In this document: positions 52,286 through 64,000 of the stretch, piece by piece
Position numbering within the stretch: position 1 is the first letter of the stretch
Layout: each line of letters starts with the position of its first letter
Assembly (NCBI RefSeq): GCF_040436345.1
Contig: NC_133219.1
Coordinates: forward strand, 23,038,709-23,102,708
DNA length: 64,000 nucleotides
From: Pagrus major
Taxonomy: Eukaryota; Chordata; Actinopteri; Spariformes; Sparidae
Direction of reading: 5' to 3'
Program-made: the position numbers and the translations under genes
The notes under the pieces: generated by a model
What the model was told of the DNA's origin: nothing
Database searches by the model: none
The model's input: the letters and a program-made list of their open reading frames with translations, nothing else

Positions 52286-52949
52286 GAGGTAGATGTGAAC
52301 AAGAATTTAAGTATAGTATAACTCATTCCCTTTCTCCTTGTCCACCCAGGTGGAGGTGTGCTCACCGCGGATCAGCCATCTCTTGTCGTTCTGCTGCGAT
52401 GCCTTCACTAAGGAGCAGCTCTGCAACCTGGAGTGCCTCATCCTCGTCCGTCTCAACTTCCGCCTCGACGCACCCACCCTGGCCTTCTTCCTGGACTATT
52501 ACACCAACTGCATTGAGGCTACCCAGCTCGTGTCTGAGAGTGCAGGTGGTGAAAGGTGTGCGAGAATGAATCCAGACAGAAAAACACCCAGGCGGTGCAG
52601 CAACCTCGCACGAAAGGTGTGCGAGTTGAGTCTAGCAGACTATGCCTTCAACAAATACCCACCATCTCTGACTGCGAGCTGTGCACTGAGGCTGGCTTGT
52701 GACTTACTGAAATCTGAACAAGGGCTCGTTGAGCATGCGATCATCCAGTCACAGGAAGAGCAGCGGGGCAGTTTTGTGGATGAACTATGTCCCCAACCAG
52801 TTTGTGCTCAACCATCTGAGAGCCCTGAGCTTTCTCGGCCTGTGAGTCAGGGGGGCTACAACCACAATCTGGCCCAGGAATGCAGAGAGAACCTGAAGCT
52901 TTTAGTGTCATTAAACCAGGAGGCACTGGAAGTGATGTCCACCATGTGA
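51086..52949 (+). CDS. ccno: Cyclin O (3 exons)
   Basis: Cyclin O is an atypical cyclin needed for mass centriole amplification in multiciliated cells. Exons are 51086-51406, 51958-52143 and 52350-52949 (stop 52947-52949), all phase 0, giving 368 residues (human 350). Exon 1 encodes a basic N-terminal tail and the lead-in [19 protein letters not shown]. Exon 2 (residues 108-169) encodes the first half of the cyclin box: [21 protein letters not shown] and [21 protein letters not shown], the last nearly diagnostic for CCNO. Exon 3 completes the fold, with [11 protein letters not shown] and [15 protein letters not shown]. The start is the first ATG (51086); upstream open sequence in frame has only GTG codons. 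The first donor (acaa|gtaggc) is slightly weak. Next on the same strand is mcidas, as in tetrapods. Confidence 0.95.
52191..52285 (+). repeat. (AGAT)n microsatellite in ccno intron 2
   Basis: About 95 bp of nearly perfect AGAT tetranucleotide repeats lie within the 206-bp second intron of ccno, ending about 65 bp before the exon 3 acceptor. Likely length-polymorphic. Confidence 0.97.
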
Positions 52950-53371
52950 CGACAAGTGTGCCACAGTTCAGAAATGGTTCCCCTCCACTCCTGTTGATAT
53001 TCTTGGGGTTACTTTAAGATGATGTTCAGAAGTAAAGCAGACCGATCTTAACCTCATGTTTACCTCATAGACAACCTGTTGATTGCAGCCACTGAATGTT
53101 TTACAGCGTAGCATAGGTTTATATTTATGAATGTTTATCAATGAAGTATTTTAATATATTCTGTTGAATGAATTTGAAGTCATTATTAACTGTATGTGCA
53201 CTGACTTGCTGCAGGTTTATGGTTGTTCCGTCTCTAATGAAGGACCTGGAAAAATGTGCTGTAATTTATTGATTTTCTTTTTAAATGATGTAATAAATGA
53301 TGAGTAAAATGAATTTGTGTTGGTCTCTGAATGGAGAATAAAATGTGAAGCAATGATTCAAGCCTCAGAAT
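52950..53371 (+). other. ccno: ccno 3' UTR
   Basis: Non-coding sequence after the stop codon. Candidate polyadenylation signals are AATAAA in gtaataaatgatg (about 53,293) and gagaataaaatg (about 53,335). The distal part from 53,137 is duplicated upstream of the gene. Confidence 0.6.
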
Positions 53372-53713
53372 AATACTGTGATATTTTTTAGGCCATATCT
53401 CGAGTCAATATTGATATTGCACAATACCGTAGGGATGACTCAGTTCTTTCACAAAATGAGCACAATGAGATTTTTTGATAAATAATCATCAGTAATGTGA
53501 ATATAATGACAAAGTGGGTGAAGACAAGGATTAGTACAAGTAGAACAGTGTGGTAAGTTCAGAAAATTACATCATGTGACTGTATAGCAGCCTTTAAAAC
53601 CTGGAAAGAAAACACTTGTGCCATTACACGATATAACGATATCCAAAATCTAAGATGATATATAGTCTGATATCATGATAACGATATAATATCGATACAT
53701 CACCCAGCCCTAA
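53372..53713 (-). mobile_element. MITE with ATATCG-rich ends downstream of ccno
   Basis: The right end reads gatacatcacccagcccta (to 53,713), the complement of the tagggctg-type end seen at 50,504. The body contains tgatatatagtctgatatca, acgatataacgatatcc and aaataatcatcagtaatgtg. This matches a very common non-autonomous DNA transposon of spiny-rayed fishes. No coding capacity. A partial copy lies within 50,504-50,691. Confidence 0.75.
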
Positions 53714-54400
53714 TTCAAACTCAGCTGAGTCAGTTTGATGGGAAACCAGAGAGGTGTGTCCAGATGTAATGGACGCTGGATGATATGAAGAAGAAATCAT
53801 GAAATTAGAGGTTTGTAGTCTCAGTCTTGTCTCCATCGCAGTGTTTGGACTGGGCTCAATACAAATAAATGACTGCTCCACTACAGACTGACAAATGTGA
53901 GGTTATAGGCTTCAGGGATAACAAAAGAAATAAAGTGTGGCCTACAGGCTATTGTAGCCGTTTACCTGGAGGTCAGCTTACCCGCATCACTATTTGAACT
54001 GTGCCAACACAGCCTGGTCAACTGAGTGTTTTTCTCTGATAATCCATTACGCGTGGCATCTCGACCTGCTGACACAGTGTCGACCACACAGGTGCATTCA
54101 GCGTTAAGGGCCAACAAGGCTTACTCTGTTTGTTTACTAATCGAGGCATTTGTCACCAGTGTTTACTGAGCTGTCTGCTGTAATTGCCCTTTTCCTTTTC
54201 CACTTCGCTCTAAATGTGGCAACAGGCCTTGACCTAATTTGGCTATTTTACGCACAGTTGGATATAAATTACGCGATGAACGCCGTGGCCATATGAAACA
54301 AATACACATTGATAATGATATAAAATTAGATGACCGGCCATCCAAAGAGTGAAAACGCACTGGTCTGTCTGATGAAGGTGTTTGATTTCATAAATCAGGC
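53714..54400. other. Intergenic between ccno and mcidas
   Basis: No gene or repeat is recognised. The short open frames here have no motifs. Confidence 0.5.
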
Positions 54401-54716
54401 ATGGTTGGAGCCCACATGCGCCTCTGGCAGGGCGCAGGGAATACTTGGCCGCAGGCGGAGGGAGGGCACACAGGGAGCACCTGCTGTAATGGCGCCGTTA
54501 CGCGCGGTACCACTTTACACTTCAGAGCAGAAAACCGTTAGCCTGCACCAGTTTAATCTCTCAGGACGCCGTCGCTCCCTGGAGACCAAACAAGTCCCTT
54601 TGATTGGGCCAAAACTCCGAGGCCGCGGCATGGAGAGACACAAACCGGGAGAATTTCGTCTATATCAGCTCTGAATCAAACCATGGTGCGTCAGTCCTGC
54701 AGCCAGAGGCGAGCTG
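54401..54716 (+). promoter_or_regulatory. mcidas: mcidas promoter and 5' leader region
   Basis: Immediately upstream of the mcidas start the sequence becomes richer in CpG (ggcgccgttacgcgcgg near 54,489). An inverted CCAAT box (attgg, 54,603-54,607) is present. An ATG at 54,683 in strong context (aaccATGG) opens a different frame that overlaps the coding start. No clear TATA box. Confidence 0.45.
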
Positions 54717-57604
54717 ATGAAGATGCAAAGAGACAGAAAGGTGTTTGGTGCCATGTGCCCCAATCAAATGGGCCAACAGGGGAGGAGAGCTGCGGTGAGC
54801 AGAAAGGTATGAAATCTTTCTCCCATCTCTTCTCTTCTGTTCAGCTCTGTTGTTCAGTGGTGTTAACAGTTGTTCCCTGCAGGTGCCAAGAAGCAGCAGT
54901 CCAGTCGCCATGTACGTGGAGCTCCCCTGTATCATCGAACAAGGTATGCGCACCTCTGCCATTCTGACTGAACTTCAAGCATAAAGACAGCATGTGACAA
55001 TAAATAAATTCCGTGGATTGACTCATGCAGACACACTTTTCTCGTTTCAGCTTTTTCAACAATTGCATGGGATGATTTGGAGGACTGCGCGTCTGTGGTG
55101 AGAAGAGAGAGCGACTCCCTCGGCTCTCAGGTGAGGAGAAAAACTCAAGAAAGAACCAGAAAAAAACACTTTTTTCATGCTTTTGTGACACCTGACTTTA
55201 ATGTAAATCCACGCGTTTAGAGAGATATAACATGGTGGCAGATCTTTATCACTCCCAGGCTGTTAATGTTTGACACGATGTGCTGGAATTCTGCACAGGA
55301 GAGATTGATGTTTACCCATGACACGCAGGCTACCGCTAATTGGGCGGACCTCACACGTTTTATCCACAGGCAGCCTCTTTTGGCACAGCTCGCCGTGCGC
55401 ACAAAACACATTACGCTCCGGCACACTCGCTGACATGACCACCGAGACATATTCTGCCATAAGGCCACATTACCCTGCCTGGTCGTGGTGGGATTATCAG
55501 GTGTGGGGAAGCTACGATTTGTTTGTCCTCCAGTGAGATTTTAACACATGTATGTCTTTTAATAGTCAATTTGATTTGTCTGCAGGTGAATGAATCTGAT
55601 GCAGATGACCAGGACTTTGGAGATTATGCGCTGGACTTCATGGCAGGTGAGCAAAGACATTTAGATTTTTGCACTGATGTTGTGTGCTGTGTTGTTACGG
55701 CTACTATGATAGTAATAATCTTATCATCATCACCATCATCATCATCAACCCCTTGTGTTTGTCTCCTCTGTCAGACTCTCCTGCCACTCTGGAGAGCAGT
55801 CTGTCTCCAGATGAACTGGTACCCTTTCAGGGATGTGTCATACCTCCCCTCACCCCTCAGCGGTTCTCCTCTTCAGAAGACTGTCTGGTTCGCTCCTCCA
55901 CAGAAGCAGGTAATCCACCTGCCCAAGATGGAGCTCTGTGGCGAGGCATCACCCAGTGCCAGGGCAGGGCGTTGGGAGAATCCATGGAAGTCAACAATCA
56001 GGTAAATCCTTATTATAAGATTCATGACTAGCGTGACTTGACTTGATGAGGCAGTATTTATATGTGATTTATGTCATGAATGATCCAATTTGTGCTTTTT
56101 TGGATATGTTTGAGTTAGACAAATCCAAAATTTCTGCTCATCACCTTTGAGAAAACTGACACTTTCGGTCTTTCACTGACTCTGACTCAAGATGTCTCCA
56201 AAACGATGCTCATAAATATACCTTGAGTTTTTTTCGTTATATTTAACCTGGTTTGATCTAAAAATGTGTGGAGAGTTTGTATAAATCAGGAAAACATTAA
56301 AGGTGCCCTGCAGAGTTTTCTCATAAATAAACAACATCAGTATTTTATAGGTCTAACAAATGTGTTGAATGCATTTCCTTCCTCACAAAACATTTGCAAA
56401 GCCAAATTCTTTCAACACTTTGAAACCTGCATTGTTTACATCCATGTTTACTTCCTATAGCAGTTTTATTTTCCGTGCCTTTGTTGGTGCTTCGCTGCTT
56501 TTGTCGATGGCCTTTCCTTGACCACCATCAGTAGATCAGAGAATAATGTGAAACCACTGTCAAGAAGGAAGCCCACTCATAAAAAGACTGGCCCATAATG
56601 CTAACAATGGTCAAAAGTTATTAAATAAGGACTTATTCTTCAGTTTTTCAACAAATACTGGTTGTTGAATCAAGGTGCACTGAAACGTCTGTGTGTCTAT
56701 ATTTTGTGATAGTGACAGTAGTTATTTGGCGATGTGTACCTGCAAATCATGCAAAAAAATTCCACATAGTGCCCTTGAAAACATCACTAAAAGTGCACTT
56801 TGTGGTTGTCATGTGACAGGTGCAATAGTGCTTTGAAATAACTGAATATTCATACAGTGAAGACTGTTATCGTTGTACATGAAGTGGTCACAGTGCGGTA
56901 AAGCAAAGGGCTGTCATTGGAAGTTAACACATTTGTCTGTGTGTCTGCAGCTTCATGAGACTCTCCACAGAAGAAAGGAAGAGATCGACTCCCTTCAGGA
57001 GAGAAACCTTCACCTCAGGCAGCTGGCCAGTCGTGCGAAGCACCTAGCCTCAGTTCTTGAAGTGAGTACATGACTGAACACACACTTTCATCCTGGATTC
57101 AATATAACCTCTTATCCCTGACCCCTTATCTTTATTTCTTGCACTTCCACTATGTTCTTTCAGAAACTGATGACAGTCAGAGACCCTCATGTGAGAGAGG
57201 CAGTGATGCCCTGTGGTGATAAAACTTCACTGAGTCCCTGTAAGAGGCAGCGACTGGATGAAGGATATGAAACAGAGTCCTCTGACTCGGTGGAGGACAT
57301 GCTGAGGGACATCAGCACACGCTGCAACGCTGTCCTGCATGGTGCCGCTGCTGGAACAAAACTCCAGCAGGAACCAGAGACTATACGCATGTACGGTTCA
57401 TTCTCAGGCCTACAGACTTCTACTTCCAAAGGCAGCAGCACAGCAACAGATGGAGCAGAGTCAGAAGAGATCGCCTCGTCTTTCAGAACTTCTGTTAGAG
57501 ATCACTGCACCATAAGGACTCAGGTGTTTCCTCACGGACGAGCCTTCACCTCGAGGACTCAGCAGGGAGGATACCGCTTTCGCTGGGTTCCAAACCACAG
57601 CTGA
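54717..57604 (+). CDS. mcidas: Multicilin (7 exons)
   Basis: Multicilin is a geminin-family nuclear coregulator that joins E2F4/5-DP1 to switch on the multiciliated-cell programme. Exons are 54717-54806, 54883-54943, 55051-55130, 55586-55646, 55775-56001, 56951-57061 and 57164-57604. All phases agree; the product is 354-356 residues (human 385). The frame is fixed by exon 2 and gives an N-terminus with [11 protein letters not shown], matching the family's ICPNR segment. Both 54717 and 54723 are possible ATGs; 54723 has the better context. Exons 3-4 are acidic ([24 protein letters not shown]). The end of exon 5 and exon 6 encode the geminin-type coiled coil ([19 protein letters not shown], about residues 166-212). 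The last 32 residues form the E2F-binding TIRT domain ([23 protein letters not shown]). An AATAAA lies at 57,973. Confidence 0.94.
56297..56777. mobile_element. MITE in mcidas intron 5
   Basis: The left end is ttaaaggtgccctgcagag and the right end is ttccacatagtgcccttga. Reverse-complemented, the right end gives an imperfect match to the left. The internal part has aaacctgcattgtttacatc and tttgttggtgcttcgctgct, typical of a family found across spiny-rayed fishes. No coding capacity. It accounts for about half of intron 5. Confidence 0.6.
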
Positions 57605-59315
57605 AGCCCGGGTTAACAATGTAAAACTGAACTCGACCCTGCTTTTTATAAGTGGTTTGAAAGTGCCAAATGTCTGCTCAAGACTGGAAGGATGTGTGGG
57701 TGGGCAGGGCCTGTTAATGCTTAACTAATAATCTATAGTGATATCTGTGAATGATTAAATGATGTCTTCCTCAGGTAGCTTGTAAGCTAATCAGTCAGAG
57801 GCGGTGCCTGACAAAGGAAATAATACTGCCTCAGCTTTTGTTTTCTTTGTGTTTCTGTTTACATGCCTCAAAATGTAATGATCTGACCAAACAATGTGGA
57901 AATGTCGTGTTTATTTTAACGCCTTATAATTTGTTTTGTCTCGGAAAATGATAATGACTTTAAAAGTTTGAAAATAAAAGTTATGTTTTATAAAGCTAAC
58001 TTAAAGGGATTTCTGTCATGGAAAGTGGTCTCGGGTGACATTCAAACAAATGGAAAGAAACTGTTTTCAACGTGAACTTTTCTTGTTTGAGCAGTGAAAC
58101 AAATGTGACCCCCTGACCTCCTTTAAGAAGCAGGGACTTCCTTTCCTTTTGTCTCTGTCTGAGTGACTGTGTGGTCTGAGAAAGGGCTTCGCTCATGATT
58201 CATTACGGCCAACATCCTTGTTTATATCCTTCTTTTTGGAAATTGAAATTGATTTTTTTGTTCCAGATTGATGATTTATGGTCCTCTCAACCATGCTGCT
58301 AAAAGCTTCAGCTGTATGAACAATATTCCCAGTGGAAAAATAATCTAAAAGAGGACCTAAAATCTCAGATACAAAAACATTTTTAAACATCAACATATGA
58401 AAGTTAAGGCAATATCATTGTGAGATTGTATGTGGACAGAGTCGATAATTACAGTATGGGTACATGACATTACTTTGGCAGATATTGCAGTATACAGTAT
58501 GCTGATAACATCTTTTATCCTATGAACAACAATTGTTTTCCTGCACGTTGAAGGCTTTTTCTTAGCCTTAGCATAGGCTACTGGTCGTTCATTAAAAGTT
58601 TGTCATATTATGGACCAGAACCAGCAGCAGGTGCAGAAAAGAAAAGAAAACAAGGACAAGAAAACAATAAGATGATGAACTTATCTTAAGAGGATGTGAC
58701 CGTCTGACCTTTGGGTATCTGTGATGTAATCTTCCTTCACCCTCACTGCTGAGTGGGTTTGTTTGAGGCAGACCGGTCAACAAGACAATGTCGAACCTCA
58801 GGTCAGACACCTGGTTAAACTTCCCAAACCTGGGCCTGTTTACTTTAGAGCAGTGAAGGCAGCACTGCAGCCCACGAGCTGAGGATAATTTACAGTACTG
58901 CTGCTGCTGCTGCTGTCATGAACACTGGCTTTAATGACACATATGAAGATAAGAAGAACCTGATAGTGAGATGGAGGTCTGATTAACACAGGCCTGATGT
59001 TTCATTTAACATCAAGGAAAGATGCATCACTAAGGGAAGGTATGCTCATTTGGGAAATCTGGATGATGAATTTCTGAAATAAATAAAAAAATGTCCCTGT
59101 TAAACTCTTGACTCCACAAGTTAAATGGTGCGGTGATATTTTATGTCAGTGCTGTCAAAAATGTGTATACACATGCCTGAATCAACTTTCTGTTACACAA
59201 TACATCCAAGAATAGAGCTGTGTTTATCCTGATGTTAATCAGGCATTAGCTGGAAGGGCAAATCCCACACAAACCAGTGCATTAGTCACTGGTTTAGTCA
59301 GATGTGTTAGTGTGA
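57605..59315. other. mcidas 3' UTR and intergenic sequence
   Basis: The 3' UTR probably ends shortly after the AATAAA at 57,973. Beyond it lie a purine-rich tract (58,630-58,675) and a short (CTG)n run (58,898-58,915). No gene is recognised. Confidence 0.5.
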
Positions 59316-59580
59316 TGAGTGGGGAACAAAACCACACACATGCATTTTTCAAGTGTCCAACACTGGACCGCTTTTAGGAAGATGTTGACAAAACTCTAAA
59401 CTATATTTTTGACCTAAAAGAACGTCTGAAACTAGAAAGTATTTTGGGCGTCAATCCATTGGGAACAATAAAATTAGCTGATATACATCTCTTTAACTTA
59501 TTGAAGCAGGTGACATCATGAACTCATGGATACTGTATAAGCAACAGAACAAATTTTAGACATGGGAAAGTTAACTTTCA
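59316..59580 (+). pseudogene. L1 LINE fragment, C-terminal region
   Basis: On the + strand the translation reads HAFFKCPTLDRF, a stop, EDVDKTLNYIFDLKERLKLE, then ILGVNPLGTIKLADIHLFNLL. This is the pattern of the post-RT region of fish L1 elements (H-x-FF-x-CP followed by a D/E-rich helix). At least two in-frame stops. A short dead fragment in the mcidas-cdc20b interval. Confidence 0.6.
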
Positions 59581-62240
<2,660 letters not shown>

Positions 62241-62358
62241 AGAGTATTTAGGAGCGGAGTCCGTCCAGGAGGCCAGACAGCAGGTGCACCGGGCATGACC
62301 GGTGCTTCAAGACTGAGAGGAAGCTGATGGTGTTTTACTTTTGTATCAAGAACTGAAG
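62241..62358 (+). promoter_or_regulatory. Core promoter and leader of the cdc20b-like gene
   Basis: A TATA-like TATTTA (62,245-62,250) sits in a GC-rich context (ccgcccggggagagtatt). Two short upstream reading frames follow: the ATG at 62,295 (10 codons) and the ATG at 62,327 (9 codons). Both stop before the ATG at 62,359. Confidence 0.45.
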
Positions 62359-64000
62359 ATGCGTCTGAGAAGTGGAGATTCAGATGACTGGGTGAGTCAT
62401 TTTATAATTTATTTAATAATATATAAACAGCCTTAAAGGTGGACTATTTCCTGACTATCACTTGCTGACCTGTTGCAACCTGGCAACCACTTCAAACTGT
62501 AAACACATGGCTGTCTCTCTGGTCAACTGCAACCATAATTAATGGAAATACTGATGGAAATTCTGCACCATCTTGTACATATTAGTCTTAATTTTTCAAG
62601 TATTATTATGTTTCTCAGATTTAATGTTTAATAACTATTCCCTGTACAACTTAACCGGAGTCAAATTCCTTGTTTGTGTACACATACTTACCAATAAAGC
62701 TGATTCTGATCTTAATTTACTCTTAAGTTGTTTAAAATAACACCTGCTTTTACTTTCTTACTGCTCTTCTTTATAACATTCATTAAAAAATCCAAAACTC
62801 TCTGAAGATCCCAATATTTTTTTACATATTTTTTTTATTGTGCATCACCTTGACTGAACTCTTTGTGTTTCTATCACCAGGACAACATGAGGAGAAGGCT
62901 GAGAGACCTTGTGGGAAAGAGAGGACACTGTCCCTTCAAGGTAAGCGAGCAAATAAAGGGACAATTCTGCAGGAAAACAATCCAAACTTTCGGGTTAATC
63001 GAGCCAGCTGCATCCACTCCAGCCTCCATCCTCTGAGCTGGTGGTGACAGTGTGGCAGTGTACTGCTGCTGGCTGTGTTATCTTGAGTGACAGCTGTCAG
63101 CTACACTCCTCACTGCTGCTGCCACAGACATCCAACCGACGCTCTGAGTCAGCTGCAGGATAAAAAGTCAAACAGTCAAAATAGCCAAAGTCAAATAAAG
63201 TCAGGAGGAGGAACGGAACAGGCAGTAAAGTCTACATTCAGCTCAGTGTCACATTATATTATATCATAACAGTCAAATTAATTCATTTGCATGCAGCAGG
63301 CCGGTGAGCTGTGACTGGTTGGGAGGCAGTGTAATGTTAGCTGACGTTTGTGTTGCCAGCTCACACTGCTCTGCTACCCGAACGGTTACATTTGACTATT
63401 TTTATATTTATCATTCTGATGAAGAGATACAAGAATCCCACAAGATCTTCAGACGTTTATTTTCAGTGTTTGAGCTTCTGGTATCACAAAGAGCTCGAGT
63501 AGAAGAATTTAGACGGATAAAAATCGCCTGCTTTTACAGTTTTTTCAGCTCTCTTATCGTGGGTGGCTGGAAGGCAGTGTCTTGTTAGCTGGTTGATTGT
63601 GTGTGTGTGCCAGCTTACCTGCTGCTGCCCTCCAGCTGTCCATATAAATCCACACCAGCAACACCAGAGGACTTCTGCAACTTCAGTCAGTTTAAAAGAG
63701 CGGGCTCGGTTTCAGGGCAGCGGTTGTATATTTTATGAAATTTTTTCAAGTAAGTATTTAGACTCAGTCGTAACCAGTAACCAGTCAAGTTATTGTTCCT
63801 GAGCTATGCCATTGACTAATTTTTTTGACATTTGTGCAAAGTTTTGTTGTAATTGTCACATGATTTGTTGAGTATTGGTAAAAAAAAAAAAAAAAGGGTT
63901 TTGTGAGGTCACACCGACCTTCGACCACCAAAATCTAATCAGTTCATCTTTGAGTCCAAGTGGATGTTTGTGCTAAATTTGAAGAAATTCCCTAAAAAGT
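62359..64000 (+). CDS. cdc20b: Probable CDC20B, first two exons (gene continues beyond the window)
   Basis: Exon 1 is 62359-62391 (MRLRSGDSDDW) with donor gtgagt. Exon 2 is 62881-62940 (DNMRRRLRDLVGKRGHCPFK, 20 codons) with acceptor atcaccag and donor gtaagc. Both are phase 0. The pattern W-D-N-M-R-x-x-L-x-x-L-x-x-K-R fits the N-terminus of CDC20B (W-E-S-I-M-R-V-L-x-x-D-L-x-x-K-R), a WD40 CDC20 relative. The assignment also rests on position: same strand and order after ccno and mcidas as in tetrapods, and a mir-449 cluster in the second intron, where it lies in mammalian CDC20B. The WD40 part is not in the window. The peptide is short, so identity alone would be weak. Confidence 0.68.
62472..62487 (+). 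promoter_or_regulatory. Possible RFX site in cdc20b-like intron 1
   Basis: GTTGC-AACCT-GGCAAC has X-box-like half sites, a perfect GGCAAC and an opposing GTTGC, but the spacing is longer than usual. A weak candidate. Confidence 0.25.
63048..63128 (+). ncRNA. mir449: miR-449/34 family hairpin 1
   Basis: The predicted mature strand starts at 63,053 (UGGCAGUGUACUG...) with seed GGCAGUG at positions 2-8. The 3' arm (cactgctgctgccacag) pairs with the 5' base (tgtggcag, 8 bp). Internal pairing is weaker than in the two hairpins that follow. It lies 113 nt after the exon 2 donor of the cdc20b-like gene, sense strand. Confidence 0.72.
63315..63385 (+). ncRNA. mir449: miR-449/34 family hairpin 2
   Basis: The mature strand is predicted at 63,324-63,345 (AGGCAGUGUAAUGUUAGCUG...), with the family seed GGCAGUG and the UUAGCUG 3' half characteristic of miR-449/34. 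The 3' arm (ccagctcacactgctctgct) pairs with it: gcagtgt with acactgc, and agctg with cagct. The base is closed by ggttggg/cccgaac. Confidence 0.87.
63564..63638 (+). ncRNA. mir449: miR-449/34 family hairpin 3
   Basis: The mature strand is predicted at 63,572-63,593 (AGGCAGUGUCUUGUUAGCUG...), seed GGCAGUG. The 3' arm (ccagcttacctgctgctgcc, then ctccagc) forms a long basal stem (gctggaaggcag with ctgccctccagc) and an apical stem (ttagctgg with ccagctta) around a GT-rich loop. This is the strongest of the three hairpins. Confidence 0.88.
63642..64000 (+). other. Rest of cdc20b-like intron 2 in the window
   Basis: AT-rich intronic sequence with an A run (63,881-63,896). No further hairpin with the miR-449 seed was seen before the right edge. 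Confidence 0.5.

Noticed and set aside
54683-54806. ATG at 54,683 as the multicilin start
   Set aside because: Its frame does not join exon 2 in the frame that gives the conserved protein; it stops in exon 3.
63304-63588. 94-codon open frame in the cdc20b-like intron
   Set aside because: It spans two miR-449 hairpins, has no recognised motif, and no matching splice sites were found.

Overview
The window looks like vertebrate, almost certainly ray-finned fish, DNA. It carries TTAGGG telomeric hexamers, spliced genes with GT-AG introns, a fish-type L1 LINE, a tRNA-derived SINE and several short DNA-transposon relics of kinds common in spiny-rayed fishes. The species cannot be named from the sequence.

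Layout. (1) 1-31,395: one continuous satellite array that runs off the left edge. It is built from ~175-bp monomers, some carrying interstitial (TTAGGG)n blocks on the + strand. Its period changes along its length: 555 bp (1-2,454), 925 bp (2,455-~5,505), 382/388 bp (~5,506-26,516), then a 1,693-bp higher-order unit (26,517-31,395). (2) 31,396-36,490: decayed satellite split by a 5'-truncated, frameshifted L1 (about 31,690-35,335, minus strand), with a SINE and a 60-bp-arm foldback. (3) 37.5-38.0 kb: a Tc1/mariner-like relic. (4) 38,284-49,700, minus strand: tut7 (zcchc6), a terminal uridylyltransferase, reconstructed as 28 coding exons whose phases all agree. (5) 51,086-52,949, plus strand: ccno (cyclin O), 3 exons. 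(6) 54,717-57,604, plus strand: mcidas (multicilin), 7 exons. (7) 62,359 to beyond the right edge, plus strand: the first two exons of a gene that best fits cdc20b. Its second intron holds three hairpins with the miR-34/449 seed, i.e. a mir-449 cluster.

How the genes work together. ccno, mcidas and cdc20b/mir-449 lie head-to-tail in the order and orientation known from tetrapods. They form the multiciliated-cell differentiation locus: multicilin with E2F4/5 starts the programme, cyclin O supports mass centriole production, and miR-449 removes Notch and centriolar inhibitors. Here the locus is flanked on the cyclin O side by tut7, and about 15 kb further by the satellite block.

The points most worth a second look are the mir-449 cluster in the cdc20b-like intron, a hydrophobic alternative C-terminal exon of tut7, a duplicated copy of the ccno 3' end upstream of ccno, a candidate RFX X-box at ccno, and the internal history of the telomere-bearing satellite.
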